From Crocinitomicaceae bacterium (lineage in GTDB: Bacteria; Bacteroidota; Bacteroidia; Flavobacteriales_D; Crocinitomicaceae): a stretch of 43,904 nt of DNA. This document shows positions 15,533 to 25,260 of this stretch, one piece after another. Made by a program: the position numbers and the translations under genes. The stretch covers positions 1 to 43,904 of the forward strand of contig JALRKF010000023.1 of assembly GCA_023254905.1 (NCBI GenBank). The letters run 5' to 3'. How positions within the stretch are numbered: the first letter of the stretch is position 1; every line of letters begins with the position of its first letter. The notes under the pieces are model-generated. The model was not told where the DNA came from and made no database searches. It saw only the letters and a list, made by a program, of their open reading frames with translations.

Positions 15533-18316
15533 ATGGAATATAACTTTCGTGAAGTCGAAAATAAGTGGAGAAAATTCTGGGCAGAAAGCAAAACATTTGC
15601 TGCTATTGACGAATCAGACAAGCCGAAATACTATGTATTGGATATGTTTCCCTATCCTTCAGGTTCGGGGTTGCATGTAGGACACCCACTTGGTTATATC
15701 GCTTCAGATATATTCTCTCGTTACAAGCGATTGAAGGGATATAATGTATTGCACCCAATGGGGTATGATTCATTTGGGCTTCCGGCTGAACAGTATGCTA
15801 TTCAAACTGGGCAGCACCCAAAGATCACGACAGAGCAGAATATCGCTCGATACAGAGATCAACTGGACAAGATTGGATTTTCATTCGACTGGGATCGTGA
15901 GGTGAGAACATCATCTCCGGAGTATTACAAATGGACGCAGTGGATCTTTAAACAGTTGTTCAATGCATATTACGATTACGATCAAGATAAGGCAGTTGCT
16001 TTAGATGAGTTGATCGCGAAGCTCGAGGTTGAAGGTAACGTAAATATAAATGCATGTACAGATCATGAGGAGACATTTTCTGCAGATCAGTGGAATGCAT
16101 TCAGCGATAAAGAAAAAGAGCAAATCCTTCAGAATTACCGCTTAGCATACCTTGCTGATTCATGGGTGAACTGGTGTCCGGCACTAGGGACAGTTTTGGC
16201 AAATGATGAGGTTGTGAACGGTGTGTCTGAGCGAGGAGGACATCCGGTTGAGCAAAAATTGATGCGCCAATGGTCAATGAGGATCAAAGCGTATGCAGAG
16301 CGATTGCTAACAGGTTTGGAAACTGTTGATTGGACCGACTCTATCAAGGATCAACAACGAAACTGGATCGGGAAATCACAAGGTGCATCCGTTTTCTTCC
16401 AAATTGAGAGTTCTAATGATAAGATTGAAGTATTTACCACACGTCCTGATACCATTTACGGTGTTTCTTTTATGGTGCTGGCACCTGAACACCCGCTAGT
16501 AGCTGAGATCACAACTGATGAATACAAATCAGAAGTTGAAGCGTATGTAAAGCAGGCAGGATTGAAATCTGAACGCGATAGACAAGCTGATGTAAAGAAC
16601 ATTTCCGGACAGTTTACAGGAGCCTATGCGGTGCATCCTTTTAACGGAGAAAAAGTTCAGATCTGGATAGGGGATTATGTTCTCGCATCTTACGGAACAG
16701 GAGCTGTTATGGCCGTTCCTTGTGGAGATCAGAGAGACTGGGATTTTGCAACCCACTTCAATATTCCGATCATCAACATTTTTAAAGATATCGATGTTTC
16801 AGAAGCCGCTTACACGGAGAAAGATGCCGTAATAGCTAACTCAGATTTCCTGAATGACCTACCGGCAAAGAAAGCGATCAAGCTGGCCATTTATGAAATT
16901 GAAAAAAGAGGATTTGGTAAAGGTAAAACGCAGTATCGTTTAAGAGATGCGGTATTTAGCCGCCAAAGATATTGGGGTGAGCCTTTCCCTGTCTATTACA
17001 CGGATGAAATTCCTCAAGTGGTTGGAGATGATCAACTGCCGATCACACTGCCGGAAGTAGATAAGTACTTACCTACCGAGGACGGTGAGCCGCCATTGGC
17101 AAGAGCTGAGAAGTCTGCTTGGAATCAGTTTTTTGGGGATAGAATGGAGTACAATACAATGCCGGGATGGGCTGGTTCCAGTTGGTATTTCTTGCGCTAC
17201 ATGGATCCCAAAAATGACAGCGAGTTCGTAGCAAAAGATAAGGTAGAGTATTGGCAGAATGTTGACCTATACATTGGTGGTTCTGAGCACGCGACAGGTC
17301 ACTTATTGTATTCTCGTTTCTGGACTAAGTTCTTGTACGATATGGATTACATACCATTTGAAGAACCTTTCCAAAAGATGATCAACCAGGGAATGATCCT
17401 TGGGCGCAGTAGCTTTGTTTACCGTGTCAAAGGTGAAAACAAGTACGTTTCATTTGGATTGAAGGAACAATACGACACGACACCATTGCATGTGGACATC
17501 AACCTTGTAGAGAACGATATCCTAGATATTGAGGCATTCAAAAACCTTAAGAATTCAGCAGTGGATAGCAGCAGTATTGCAGAATTTATCCTTGAGGACG
17601 GTAAATACATCTGTGGACATGAAGTAGAAAAGATGTCCAAGTCAAAATGGAATGTTCAAACTCCTGATGACCTTGTAGAGAAGTTCGGAGCCGATACCCT
17701 TCGTATGTACGAAATGTTCTTGGGGCCATTGGAGCAAAGCAAACCTTGGGATACAAGCGGAATCAATGGTGTACACAACTTCCTGCGTAAGTTCTGGCGT
17801 TTGTTCCATGACAGAGAAGGAAATGTGATCATTGATCAAGGTGCTCCTTCAAAGGATGCATTGAAGTCATTGCATAAAACGATTAAGAAGATCGAAGACG
17901 ATCTGGAAAGATTCGCTTTCAACACAGGTGTTTCCAATTTCATGATCTGTGTGAATGAGTTGAACGACCAGAAATGTAACAACAAGGAGATCCTTGAACA
18001 ACTCGTAATTCTTATGTCTCCTTACGCACCTCACATTTGTGAAGAGCTTTGGGTAAAGCTAGGGAATAAAGCGGGCACTTTGAGTTATGCTGAATTCCCT
18101 AAATACAATGAGGAACACTTGAAGGAAGCGAACTATCACTATCCGGTTTCATTTAATGGTAAAATGCGCTTCAAGCTAGAGTTGCCGACTGAACTTACAC
18201 CAAAAGAAATAGAGGCTGAAGTACTTGCTCAGGAGCAGGCACAAAAGTGGCTTGAAGGGAAAGATCCCAAAAAGGTCATCGTCGTTCCAGGTAAGATCGT
18301 AAACATAGTAGTATAA
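15533..18316 (+). CDS. leuS: Leucine--tRNA ligase
   Basis: Charges tRNA-Leu with leucine; cytoplasmic class I synthetase. The 927-residue protein has the HIGH-type motif HVGH (residues 48-51, preceded by FPYPSGSGL), a CP1 editing domain with FFQIES...TTRPDTIYGVSFMVLAPEH and TGAVMAVPCGDQRDWDFA, and the KMSKS motif near residue 700, followed by the anticodon-binding helical bundle and a C-terminal domain. At 927 residues it is longer than the about 860 of the E. coli enzyme; extra stretches are seen around residues 150-185 and just before KMSKS (about 620-695), as is usual in Bacteroidota. Codon use is somewhat more GC-rich than in its neighbours, in line with a highly expressed gene. It starts at ATG 15533 behind its own promoter element. 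Confidence 0.97.
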   Translation: MEYNFREVENKWRKFWAESKTFAAIDESDKPKYYVLDMFPYPSGSGLHVGHPLGYIASDIFSRYKRLKGYNVLHPMGYDSFGLPAEQYAIQTGQHPKITTEQNIARYRDQLDKIGFSFDWDREVRTSSPEYYKWTQWIFKQLFNAYYDYDQDKAVALDELIAKLEVEGNVNINACTDHEETFSADQWNAFSDKEKEQILQNYRLAYLADSWVNWCPALGTVLANDEVVNGVSERGGHPVEQKLMRQWSMRIKAYAERLLTGLETVDWTDSIKDQQRNWIGKSQGASVFFQIESSNDKIEVFTTRPDTIYGVSFMVLAPEHPLVAEITTDEYKSEVEAYVKQAGLKSERDRQADVKNISGQFTGAYAVHPFNGEKVQIWIGDYVLASYGTGAVMAVPCGDQRDWDFATHFNIPIINIFKDIDVSEAAYTEKDAVIANSDFLNDLPAKKAIKLAIYEIEKRGFGKGKTQYRLRDAVFSRQRYWGEPFPVYYTDEIPQVVGDDQLPITLPEVDKYLPTEDGEPPLARAEKSAWNQFFGDRMEYNTMPGWAGSSWYFLRYMDPKNDSEFVAKDKVEYWQNVDLYIGGSEHATGHLLYSRFWTKFLYDMDYIPFEEPFQKMINQGMILGRSSFVYRVKGENKYVSFGLKEQYDTTPLHVDINLVENDILDIEAFKNLKNSAVDSSSIAEFILEDGKYICGHEVEKMSKSKWNVQTPDDLVEKFGADTLRMYEMFLGPLEQSKPWDTSGINGVHNFLRKFWRLFHDREGNVIIDQGAPSKDALKSLHKTIKKIEDDLERFAFNTGVSNFMICVNELNDQKCNNKEILEQLVILMSPYAPHICEELWVKLGNKAGTLSYAEFPKYNEEHLKEANYHYPVSFNGKMRFKLELPTELTPKEIEAEVLAQEQAQKWLEGKDPKKVIVVPGKIVNIVV

Positions 18317-18393
18317 CAAGAAGCATTTGATTAATTTTTGGTTCGCTGTTTGGCATGATGATTGTTATTTGACAGTGAACAAAACCGAATTTT

Positions 18394-19176
18394 ATGAAAA
18401 AGCTATTTTCACTTGTTCTTGTAGGGCTGTTTTTAGTCGGACTAACCAGCGCTGACACAGTTACTTATCCTAGTGTAAAGAATTCATCATTTAAACTTGG
18501 TGAGAAGTTAAGATATCGTATTACGTATGGTTTCATGGATGCCGGTGAAGCAGTTTTAGAGGTGAAATCTACTTCCAAAAAAGGTTCTGGGCGAGATCTT
18601 TATCACATTGTAGGAACAGGAAAGACACTTGGCGGATTCAATGCCTTTTACAAGGTTAGAGATACCTACGAAAGTTATGTAGATAAAAAATCAATAATGC
18701 CATGGTTATTTCTGCGAGACGTCAATGAAGGGGGCTTTACAATCAATCAGAAATATACTTTCAAGCAGGATAAGAAGAAAGTGTACAATGGAGAGAAGTA
18801 CTTCGAAACACCAATAGGAATTCAGGATATGGTATCTTCCTTTTACAAGGCGAGAACTTTAGACATGGAAGGCATGAAGAAAGGAAAGCAGTTTTCTTTC
18901 CAGTGTTTTATGGATGATGAGATCTATGATTTAAAAATCAAGTATGTAGGAGAAGAAGAGATCAAGATCAGAAAAGGGAAATTCAAGTGCCATAAGTTTG
19001 TTCCAGTAGTTCAAACCGGAAGATACTTCGAAAATGAAGAGGATGTGCAGTTCTGGGTAACTGCCGATAGGAATAAGATTCCTGTGCTTGTAAAAGCGAA
19101 GATTCCTGTAGGTTCAGTTAAACTTCACTTGGTGGAGTGGGAGAATCTGAAGAACGACCTTACTAGCAAGCTCTAG
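18394..19176 (+). CDS. DUF3108-domain secreted protein
   Basis: A 260-residue protein with a signal peptide (MKKLFSLVLVGLFLVGLTSA). The rest corresponds to the DUF3108 pattern: 'FKLGEKLRYRITYGFMDAGEAVLEV', 'DLYHIVGTGKTLGGFNAFYKVRDTYESYVD', 'PIGIQDMVSSFYKART', and a late stretch with conserved lysines and 'VQFWVTADRNKIPVLVKAKIPVGSVKLHL'. It is probably periplasmic or outer-membrane associated; the biochemical role of DUF3108 is unknown. It lies 77 bp behind leuS and 46 bp ahead of the next secreted protein gene, so the three could be co-transcribed. ATG 18394 is the natural start, directly at the signal peptide. Confidence 0.87.
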   Translation: MKKLFSLVLVGLFLVGLTSADTVTYPSVKNSSFKLGEKLRYRITYGFMDAGEAVLEVKSTSKKGSGRDLYHIVGTGKTLGGFNAFYKVRDTYESYVDKKSIMPWLFLRDVNEGGFTINQKYTFKQDKKKVYNGEKYFETPIGIQDMVSSFYKARTLDMEGMKKGKQFSFQCFMDDEIYDLKIKYVGEEEIKIRKGKFKCHKFVPVVQTGRYFENEEDVQFWVTADRNKIPVLVKAKIPVGSVKLHLVEWENLKNDLTSKL

Positions 19177-19222
19177 GATATTGTTATCTTGTAACTTTTA
19201 ATTTCAAAATAACCTAAATAAT

Positions 19223-20782
19223 ATGAAACTACTTTTAAGTGCTGTTGCGTTATTAATCGCCACAGCAACTATTGCACAGTCGGTAACCATTGAAAATGTA
19301 AAAGGAACCCGCTTCAACGGAGTCAAAGAAATTATGTCAGAAGACGGAAACGGTGTATCTGGCTATTACACTTATTATATAACGGAAAAAGGCGACAAGG
19401 GAATGCGGACTTTGGAGTTTAGCATTATTGATAAAGGAGTAACCAAAGTGACTAAAACAGAGATCGAACTCCATAGAACAAGTACACTTAATAATACCGT
19501 ATTTAACGGAAAGAACTTTCTTGTGTCCTATGATGACAGGAAAAATAAGCGAATTGTATTCAATGTGCTTGATCTTAATGGAAATATAATCGCAGAAAAT
19601 GCTATTGCGGCTGAAAAAAGACGTGTTGCGAGTAGCGTTGTTTATCCAGGGGCAAATGGTGAAGGATTTTATGTTGTGCGACCTGCTCTGGTTAAAAATA
19701 GAGTGAAAGGATATTACCTCGAGAAAATCGATAATAATTTAGAGGTGAAATGGAGCATTGAGGATGTAACGGAAAAAGGATATATCGGAGTTGCAACTTT
19801 AGTGAACAATGGAAACAGAGTCGTAACATGGCGAGAGCATGGATCGGGGATTAAGAAAATTAAGCCAGAGATCGTATGCTATGATGCAGCATCTGGAAAT
19901 GAAGTTTTTAGAAAGGATGGATTTGATGGCGAGAGCACGATTATGTACAACCAGATCCGAATCGACGATAATAACAATGTTATTTTAGGAGGGCCCTACG
20001 TAGACGGTGAGAAATATAAAGTTGTAAACAACACGGGTGTTTATCTTATGCAGCTTACGCAGGAAGGCGAAGAACAGTTCTATACGAAGATCGTTACGAA
20101 GACAGATATTCAGCCTATTTTGAAGAAGACAAGTAAAGGAGCAGCTCTCGGAAGCAAAGATAAGCTATGGATCGAGGATGTTGTTATTGATGGAGATAAC
20201 ATTGTCGTGATTTCAGAAATGTTCAGAAAGAACTTAAATATGACACCACAAGTAGTTCAAGGCCCACGAGACTTAATTACAGGAAAATGGATAGGCACAT
20301 TGGGCGCTCAAGATGAGAACGGAAAGGTTCAGAAAGTGACTTTCGAGATCATGGATTATATTCTTTTCCACTTCAACAAAGAAGGAAGAATCTTGGAGAT
20401 CATGCCTATCGCAAAAGAGAAGTACAACAAACTAACAGTATACGACCCTTATGTTAACCTATGGGGCATGCAAATGGCGCAAGTAGTTGATGAGGCTGGG
20501 TGGTTTGATTATCAGTTTGCTACATTAGATAAGGATGGAAATAAAATTATGGTTTGTTCTAATAATGCGGAAGCCAGGAAACCACAAGTTTTCACGTATA
20601 GCATAACTCAAGGAGGAACTACCCAGAATGAGATTAACTTGAAGCAAGAATCAAAAATTGATCTCGATGAAGGGAAGGTAAGTTACTTTGGAATTCTTCA
20701 AAATGAAGGGCCAAAGATTGCTGTGGCATACTATCAGCGAAAATTGAAAAGGATCACAATAAATATTGAAGACCTTTATTAA
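19223..20782 (+). CDS. Secreted protein of unknown function, 519 residues
   Basis: The protein has a signal peptide (MKLLLSAVALLIATATIAQ) and is otherwise soluble, with a repeating strand-rich layout suggestive of a beta-propeller-like fold. Recurring segments look like blades: 'RIVFNVLDLNGNIIAENA', 'VKWSIEDVTEKGYIGVATLVNNGNRVV', 'EIVCYDAASGNEVFRKDGFDG', 'NNVILGGPYVDGEKY' and 'ATLDKDGNKIMVCSN'. No catalytic motif or T9SS sorting domain is present at the C-terminus, which ends in ITINIEDLY. No characterised family could be assigned with confidence. It probably shares a transcript with the DUF3108 gene 46 bp upstream and is followed by a strong bidirectional terminator. Confidence 0.75.
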   Translation: MKLLLSAVALLIATATIAQSVTIENVKGTRFNGVKEIMSEDGNGVSGYYTYYITEKGDKGMRTLEFSIIDKGVTKVTKTEIELHRTSTLNNTVFNGKNFLVSYDDRKNKRIVFNVLDLNGNIIAENAIAAEKRRVASSVVYPGANGEGFYVVRPALVKNRVKGYYLEKIDNNLEVKWSIEDVTEKGYIGVATLVNNGNRVVTWREHGSGIKKIKPEIVCYDAASGNEVFRKDGFDGESTIMYNQIRIDDNNNVILGGPYVDGEKYKVVNNTGVYLMQLTQEGEEQFYTKIVTKTDIQPILKKTSKGAALGSKDKLWIEDVVIDGDNIVVISEMFRKNLNMTPQVVQGPRDLITGKWIGTLGAQDENGKVQKVTFEIMDYILFHFNKEGRILEIMPIAKEKYNKLTVYDPYVNLWGMQMAQVVDEAGWFDYQFATLDKDGNKIMVCSNNAEARKPQVFTYSITQGGTTQNEINLKQESKIDLDEGKVSYFGILQNEGPKIAVAYYQRKLKRITINIEDLY

Positions 20783-20790
20783 AGATTTGA

Positions 20791-20827
20791 AATTAAAAAG
20801 GGGCAACATCTATGCCCCTTTTTAATT
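20791..20827. terminator. Bidirectional intrinsic terminator
   Basis: A perfect 15-bp stem (20791-20805 and 20813-20827), with the GC core GGGGCA/TGCCCC and a 7-nt loop, is flanked by A5 on one side and T5 on the other, so it works in both directions between convergent genes. The rest of the 20783-20996 gap shows nothing recognised. Confidence 0.88.
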
Positions 20828-20996
20828 CATTGAATGAAATATTGCCTTTCTTATTTAACCCAATAGAACTTCTAGCTCGCGACTGTAAAGTTTCTGTGAC
20901 ATCTTAATATAAGACTCAATAAAGAGGGTCATTTTTTAACAATGCATATCTGTCAAATCGGCTAGTGAAAATAGTGTCATCCCTAAATATTGGGGA

Positions 20997-21401
20997 CTAC
21001 ACTTTTTGCTCAATTAACGAATAAACTGTTTCAACCAAGTCCGATTGCTTCCAAGGCTTTGCCATAATTTTTACTGTATCTTTTTCAGGAAGCTCATTCA
21101 CGATATTAGCAACAGCATACCCCGTTAGAAGTAAACAGCTTATATTTGGGTATTCATTATCAAGTTTCTTTATAATCTCGTGCCCCTTAATTTTGTTCGG
21201 CATCATCTCATCCGTTATTACCAATGGTAACAACTGGCCCTCATCAACGGAATTTCGGATAAATTCAAGAGCTTCTTCTCCATCTGTGAAGCATTCAATT
21301 GTAAAATCTTTCGTAAGAAGTCTTTCTAGTTGTATTCGCAAAGCGAAAAGAATTATTCTTTCGTCATCGATACAAACAATTATCTTTTGTTGTTTTTCCA
21401 T
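20997..21401 (-). CDS. Stand-alone receiver-domain response regulator
   Basis: A 134-residue protein made of one CheY-like receiver domain with no output domain. It has the acidic pair Asp12/Asp13, phosphoacceptor Asp64 in VITDEMMPN, Thr93 in LLLTGYA and Lys115 in MAKPWK. The MAKPWK end is common in receivers of hybrid or phosphorelay systems. It is encoded 7 nt downstream of the membrane histidine kinase gene, which is the likely phosphodonor. Without an output domain it presumably acts through protein-protein contact or as a relay step; the final target is unknown. Confidence 0.9.
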   Translation of the reverse strand: MEKQQKIIVCIDDERIILFALRIQLERLLTKDFTIECFTDGEEALEFIRNSVDEGQLLPLVITDEMMPNKIKGHEIIKKLDNEYPNISCLLLTGYAVANIVNELPEKDTVKIMAKPWKQSDLVETVYSLIEQKV

Positions 21402-21408
21402 TATCTGC

Positions 21409-22983
21409 TTATTTTCTTCCGATTTTATTTTTCAATTTAACAATGAAGGTAGCCCCACCCCATTCGTTTTTCTTATGGGTCACATTTCCATCGTATTGTT
21501 CGGTAATCCTTGTTACAATGCCAAGTCCAATGCCCGTTCCGGTCCCCTTATTAGTTGTAAAGAATGGTTTGTATATTTGATCCTTTAAATCGTCAGATAC
21601 GCCAGGGCCATCATCTTTAAACTCTACAGTAATATCATGACCTATTAGTGTGGCAGAGATTTCGAGGTTTCCCCTGAAATTAATTGCTTGACAGGCATTA
21701 ATAATCAAGTTTGTCCAAACCTGGTTTATTAGTTCAGGATTTCCTACAATAGTAATATTTTCAGGGACATTAAACGTCAAATTTACTCCACGATCCAGAA
21801 GTACCTGATAAACTTGCAGAATAGATTTGATACTTTCACTCAGATTTATTGTAGTTTGAGAATCGATAGCAAAACTTGAATCCTGAAGAAATTTTTTCAT
21901 AGATTTTACTACGGCGGAAGCATTGTTTATTGCATGAAGCGAGGTCATATTTAGTTTTACGGGCAAAAGGGTGCAATAAAGGAAGTTTACTACCAAATCT
22001 GATTTTTCCTCTTCCATGTTGATAAGGAAAGCCGGAAATTCAAAAATCTCAATTTCAACAAGATAGTCCAATAAGTTGGGGCTCAATGTATTATTTATAT
22101 TCTTAATGGACTCTTCCAGATTATTTCTGATCTGTTTACGCTCCTTGTAAGTTAGATTCAAATTACGTATCTCATGATTTTGGATGAATTTAACGATAGG
22201 TAAGATTTCTTCATTTTTCAATTTTATTAAAAGATTTTCGAGGATTAAATTAGAGTTCTCAATTTGATCCCGATTTATCTCTCCAATAGCTTTAATAGCT
22301 CCAAGTGGGGTGTTCATTTCATGCGCAACATTTGCAGATAGTGATCCAAGTGCAGCCATTTTCTCTGATCTAAGCAGATCCTCTTTAACAGAGTTCATTA
22401 TTTCAATACTTCTCCGGTTGTTTTTAACGAAATATTGTGTTAGAATAAATATTGCTGAGGAAACACAAATTATATTAATCGCTGTTAATTTGGCGAAAAC
22501 AGAACGAGATATTTCGAGAGTAGACAATTCGAAAAAGTAGTCATCGAAGTAACACGAAAACATAGTTAATAGAACATAAGCAATGAGCCACAATCTTCCC
22601 GCTTTTGTTCCTGAATAACTAAGACTTGCGGCTAAGGCAAGAAGTGCCCAAAGCATTATTACACCAGAATTTAGGAACCCTCCTAAAACCCATTGCGTAG
22701 CAAAGGGTAAAACAAGGCTGATACTTGTTTGAATGAATTGTACCCAATGAAATATTTTCAAATAATGAAAAGTGGTTAAGTTGATCACAGTGATTACCAC
22801 ATAACCGAAGGGTATTATTGAAGCAAGGTTTTGTCCTATAACGAGACAAATAATCCCCCAAAGTATTCCCCCATGAGCCATCAAAATGCCACCATACACA
22901 ACAAATCGCTTGTTATTTATGGTCAATTGATCATCCTCTGGTAAGATCCCGATTTGACCGATAGCTTGAGTCAAGTAGTTCAT
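21409..22983 (-). CDS. Integral-membrane sensor histidine kinase (six predicted helices)
   Basis: The 524-residue protein has an N-terminal membrane domain of about six helices (roughly residues 28-185), with only short loops, so signal sensing probably happens in or near the membrane. The HisKA-type helix carries the phosphohistidine in NVAHEMNTPLGAIKA near residue 221. An unusually long helical insertion of about 150 residues, including poorly conserved 'NNTLSPNLLDYLVEIEIF', separates it from the ATP-binding domain, which shows QVWTNLIINACQAI (N-box), FKDDGPGVSDD (G1) and GTGTGIGLGIV (G2). It forms an operon with the receiver-only gene 7 nt downstream. The membrane domain resembles those found in some Bacteroidota adenylate-cyclase-type sensors, but the stimulus is unknown. 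Confidence 0.88.
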   Translation of the reverse strand: MNYLTQAIGQIGILPEDDQLTINNKRFVVYGGILMAHGGILWGIICLVIGQNLASIIPFGYVVITVINLTTFHYLKIFHWVQFIQTSISLVLPFATQWVLGGFLNSGVIMLWALLALAASLSYSGTKAGRLWLIAYVLLTMFSCYFDDYFFELSTLEISRSVFAKLTAINIICVSSAIFILTQYFVKNNRRSIEIMNSVKEDLLRSEKMAALGSLSANVAHEMNTPLGAIKAIGEINRDQIENSNLILENLLIKLKNEEILPIVKFIQNHEIRNLNLTYKERKQIRNNLEESIKNINNTLSPNLLDYLVEIEIFEFPAFLINMEEEKSDLVVNFLYCTLLPVKLNMTSLHAINNASAVVKSMKKFLQDSSFAIDSQTTINLSESIKSILQVYQVLLDRGVNLTFNVPENITIVGNPELINQVWTNLIINACQAINFRGNLEISATLIGHDITVEFKDDGPGVSDDLKDQIYKPFFTTNKGTGTGIGLGIVTRITEQYDGNVTHKKNEWGGATFIVKLKNKIGRK

Positions 22984-23119
22984 AGAACAGAGTAGTATTA
23001 TTTTTATTCTTTCTTAAAGGTATTACGTCAAAATAATTGTTTTCCACTAACCCTTAATCATGGTAGAAAGATACAATCTTTAGGTCACATAATGTTGAGA
23101 AAAAGAAATATATGAGTCT

Positions 23120-24916
23120 CTAATCGTTTAATTTAAGTACAGCAAGAAATGCCTCTTGAGGAATTTCTACTTTTCCTACTTGACGCATACGTTTCTTTCC
23201 TGCTTTCTGCTTCTCTAACAATTTACGTTTACGAGTAATATCTCCTCCATAACATTTTGCGGTTACATCTTTACGCAGCGCTTTTATAGTTTCACGAGCA
23301 ATAACTTTGGCTCCAATAGCGGCTTGGATTGGAATTTCGAATTGTTGTCTTGGAATAAGCTCCTTAAGTTTCAAACAAATTCTTTTTCCAAGGTCAAAAG
23401 CATTACTTCGATGAACAAGGGCGGATAAAGCATCTACTTGGTCTCCATTAAGTAATAAGTCCATTTTGATGAGATCAGATTTTTTATATCCGATTGGGTG
23501 ATAATCAAAAGAGGCGTAACCTCTAGAAACCGTTTTTAAGCGGTCATAGAAGTCAAAAACAATCTCTCCCATTGGCATTTCGAATGAAAGCTCCACACGG
23601 TCTTGTGTTAGGTATACCTGATTTGTTAATTCTCCTCTTTTCTCAATACATAAATTCATTATTTGCCCAACATACTCTGATTTTGTGATTACCTGGGCTT
23701 TTATGTAGGGCTCTTCAATCATTTCCATTGCCGCAGGATCAGGAAGCTCAGAAGGATTGTTAACGATAATTGCGTCATCAGGCTTCTTCTTCATGTAGGC
23801 TTTATAAGATACGTTGGGAACCGTTGTAATGACAGTCATATTGAATTCACGTTCCAGACGCTCTTGGATAATCTCCATGTGCAACATTCCAAGGAATCCA
23901 CACCGGAAGCCAAATCCTAGGGCTGCTGAAGACTCCGGCTCAAATACGAGTGATGAGTCGTTAAGTTGCAGCTTTTCCATAGAATATCTCAGCTCCTCAT
24001 AGTCTTCCGTATCCACAGGGTAAATACCAGAAAAGACCATAGGCTTTACGTCCTCAAAACCTTGAATTGCTTTTTCACACGGATTATTTTCTAGGGTGAT
24101 AGTGTCTCCAACTTTTACTTCGGCAGCCTTTTTAATTCCGGAAATAATATAGCCCACATCACCTGCTCGAATCTCATTTTTGGAAACCATATTCATTTTG
24201 AGAATTCCAATTTCTTCTGCCCCATAGCTACGCCCAGTATTAAAGAACTTGACCTTATCACCTTTACGAATTATACCATTTTTAACTCTAAAGTAAGCAA
24301 TGATTCCTCTGAAGGAATTAAAAACTGAATCGAATATCATCGCTTCAAGTGGTGCTTTTTCATCTCCCTTTGGAGCTGGGATCCTATGAATAACAGCTTC
24401 TAAGATTTCATCTACACCCAGGCCTGTTTTGCCTGACGCCGGAATAACCTCACTTGGGTCACAACCAATCAAATCAACAATTTGATCCGTTACCTCTTCG
24501 GGCATTGCACCAGGAAGATCCATTTTATTCAAAATGGGAATAATTTCCAAATCGTGCTCCAAAGCGAGATATAAGTTAGAGATAGTTTGCGCCTCAATTC
24601 CCTGCGATGCATCAACAATAAGCAATGCACCCTCACACGCAGCAATTGATCTTGAAACTTCATACGAGAAGTCAACGTGACCTGGAGTATCTATAAGGTT
24701 AAGAATATATTCCTCTCCCTTATGAGTATAGTTCATCTGAATTGCATGACTCTTGATGGTTATACCCCTCTCGCGTTCGAGGTCCATGTCATCAAGTGCT
24801 TGGTTCTGCATCTCCCGTTCTGAGATAGTTCCGGTAGTTTGAAGCAATCTATCAGCCAAAGTACTTTTACCATGATCGATATGGGCAATGATGCAAAAAT
24901 TACGGATGTTTTTCAT
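23120..24916 (-). CDS. lepA: Elongation factor 4 (LepA)
   Basis: Ribosome-associated GTPase that back-translocates or remodels stalled ribosomes. The 598-residue protein has the standard length and motifs: G1 AHIDHGKST (about residues 10-18), switch region [11 protein letters not shown]3 DTPGHVDF, G4 NKMDLPGA, then the EF-G-like domains. The LepA-specific C-terminal domain ends in '[23 protein letters not shown]', with the characteristic basic run and terminal [14 protein letters not shown]. It starts at ATG 24916, about 40 nt behind a promoter element. Confidence 0.97.
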   Translation of the reverse strand: MKNIRNFCIIAHIDHGKSTLADRLLQTTGTISEREMQNQALDDMDLERERGITIKSHAIQMNYTHKGEEYILNLIDTPGHVDFSYEVSRSIAACEGALLIVDASQGIEAQTISNLYLALEHDLEIIPILNKMDLPGAMPEEVTDQIVDLIGCDPSEVIPASGKTGLGVDEILEAVIHRIPAPKGDEKAPLEAMIFDSVFNSFRGIIAYFRVKNGIIRKGDKVKFFNTGRSYGAEEIGILKMNMVSKNEIRAGDVGYIISGIKKAAEVKVGDTITLENNPCEKAIQGFEDVKPMVFSGIYPVDTEDYEELRYSMEKLQLNDSSLVFEPESSAALGFGFRCGFLGMLHMEIIQERLEREFNMTVITTVPNVSYKAYMKKKPDDAIIVNNPSELPDPAAMEMIEEPYIKAQVITKSEYVGQIMNLCIEKRGELTNQVYLTQDRVELSFEMPMGEIVFDFYDRLKTVSRGYASFDYHPIGYKKSDLIKMDLLLNGDQVDALSALVHRSNAFDLGKRICLKLKELIPRQQFEIPIQAAIGAKVIARETIKALRKDVTAKCYGGDITRKRKLLEKQKAGKKRMRQVGKVEIPQEAFLAVLKLND

Positions 24917-24956
24917 AGAATGGAATACCTTTTTAAATGCTTCCTTTTTAGCGCTC

Positions 24957-24964
24957 CAAAGGTA
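24957..24964 (-). promoter_or_regulatory. Bacteroidota -7 promoter element of lepA (TACCTTTG)
   Basis: On the minus strand TACCTTTG fits TAnnTTTG and lies 40 nt before the lepA ATG. No TTG is visible at -33. Confidence 0.5.
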
Positions 24965-25007
24965 ATCTAATTTTGTGAAAGCATAATTGTAGCCCTATAT
25001 TAAATAT

Positions 25008-25037
25008 GAGAGGGAAAGACTGGCATCTTTCCCTCTC
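25008..25037 (+). other. Perfect 12-bp hairpin with a leader-like downstream sequence
   Basis: Within the gene-free stretch 24917-25260, GAGAGGGAAAGA (25008-25019) pairs perfectly with TCTTTCCCTCTC (25026-25037) around a CTGGCA loop. No T-tract follows on either strand, so it does not look like a normal terminator. On the plus strand it is followed by AAAACC, a TAC triplet run and an 11-codon ORF (M-K-T-N-F-Y-L-I-A-F-Q) beginning at about 25060. It could be a structured leader, a small RNA, or the 5' remnant of a secreted-protein gene. Apart from the lepA promoter and the terminator at 25206-25237, nothing else was recognised in this gap. Confidence 0.55.
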
Positions 25038-25205
25038 AAAACCTAAACTACTACTACTTATGAAAACTAACTTCTACTTGATTGCTTTCCAATAACCGTG
25101 CCAAAGTAATTGCAATGGGTTATTTACCGGCCTAATCCTGTATTGTTATATACCAAACGTAGAGCAGGGATAAAAATTATATCCACCCTGATTTTTTAAC
25201 ATTTA

Positions 25206-25237
25206 TTAATTAAAAAAGGGGGCAATTGCCCCCTTTT
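25206..25237 (-). terminator. Intrinsic terminator after the T9SS cargo gene
   Basis: The 10-bp stem AAAAGGGGGC/GCCCCCTTTT (25214-25223 and 25228-25237) with an AATT centre is followed on the minus strand by a run of T residues and TTAATTAAT. It lies 23 bp behind the stop of the gene at 25261-26118. Confidence 0.87.
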
Positions 25238-25260
25238 ACAATATCAAGAAGTAAACGCAT

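Noticed and set aside
23060-23085. Short AAAGAT/ATCTTT palindrome downstream of the sensor kinase operon region
   Set aside because: Six-base AT-rich arms with a 3-nt loop are expected by chance here and have no T-tract.
25040-25062. TAC triplet run as a possible microsatellite or repeat array
   Set aside because: Only three or four units, too short for a repeat feature; mentioned only as part of the hairpin module.
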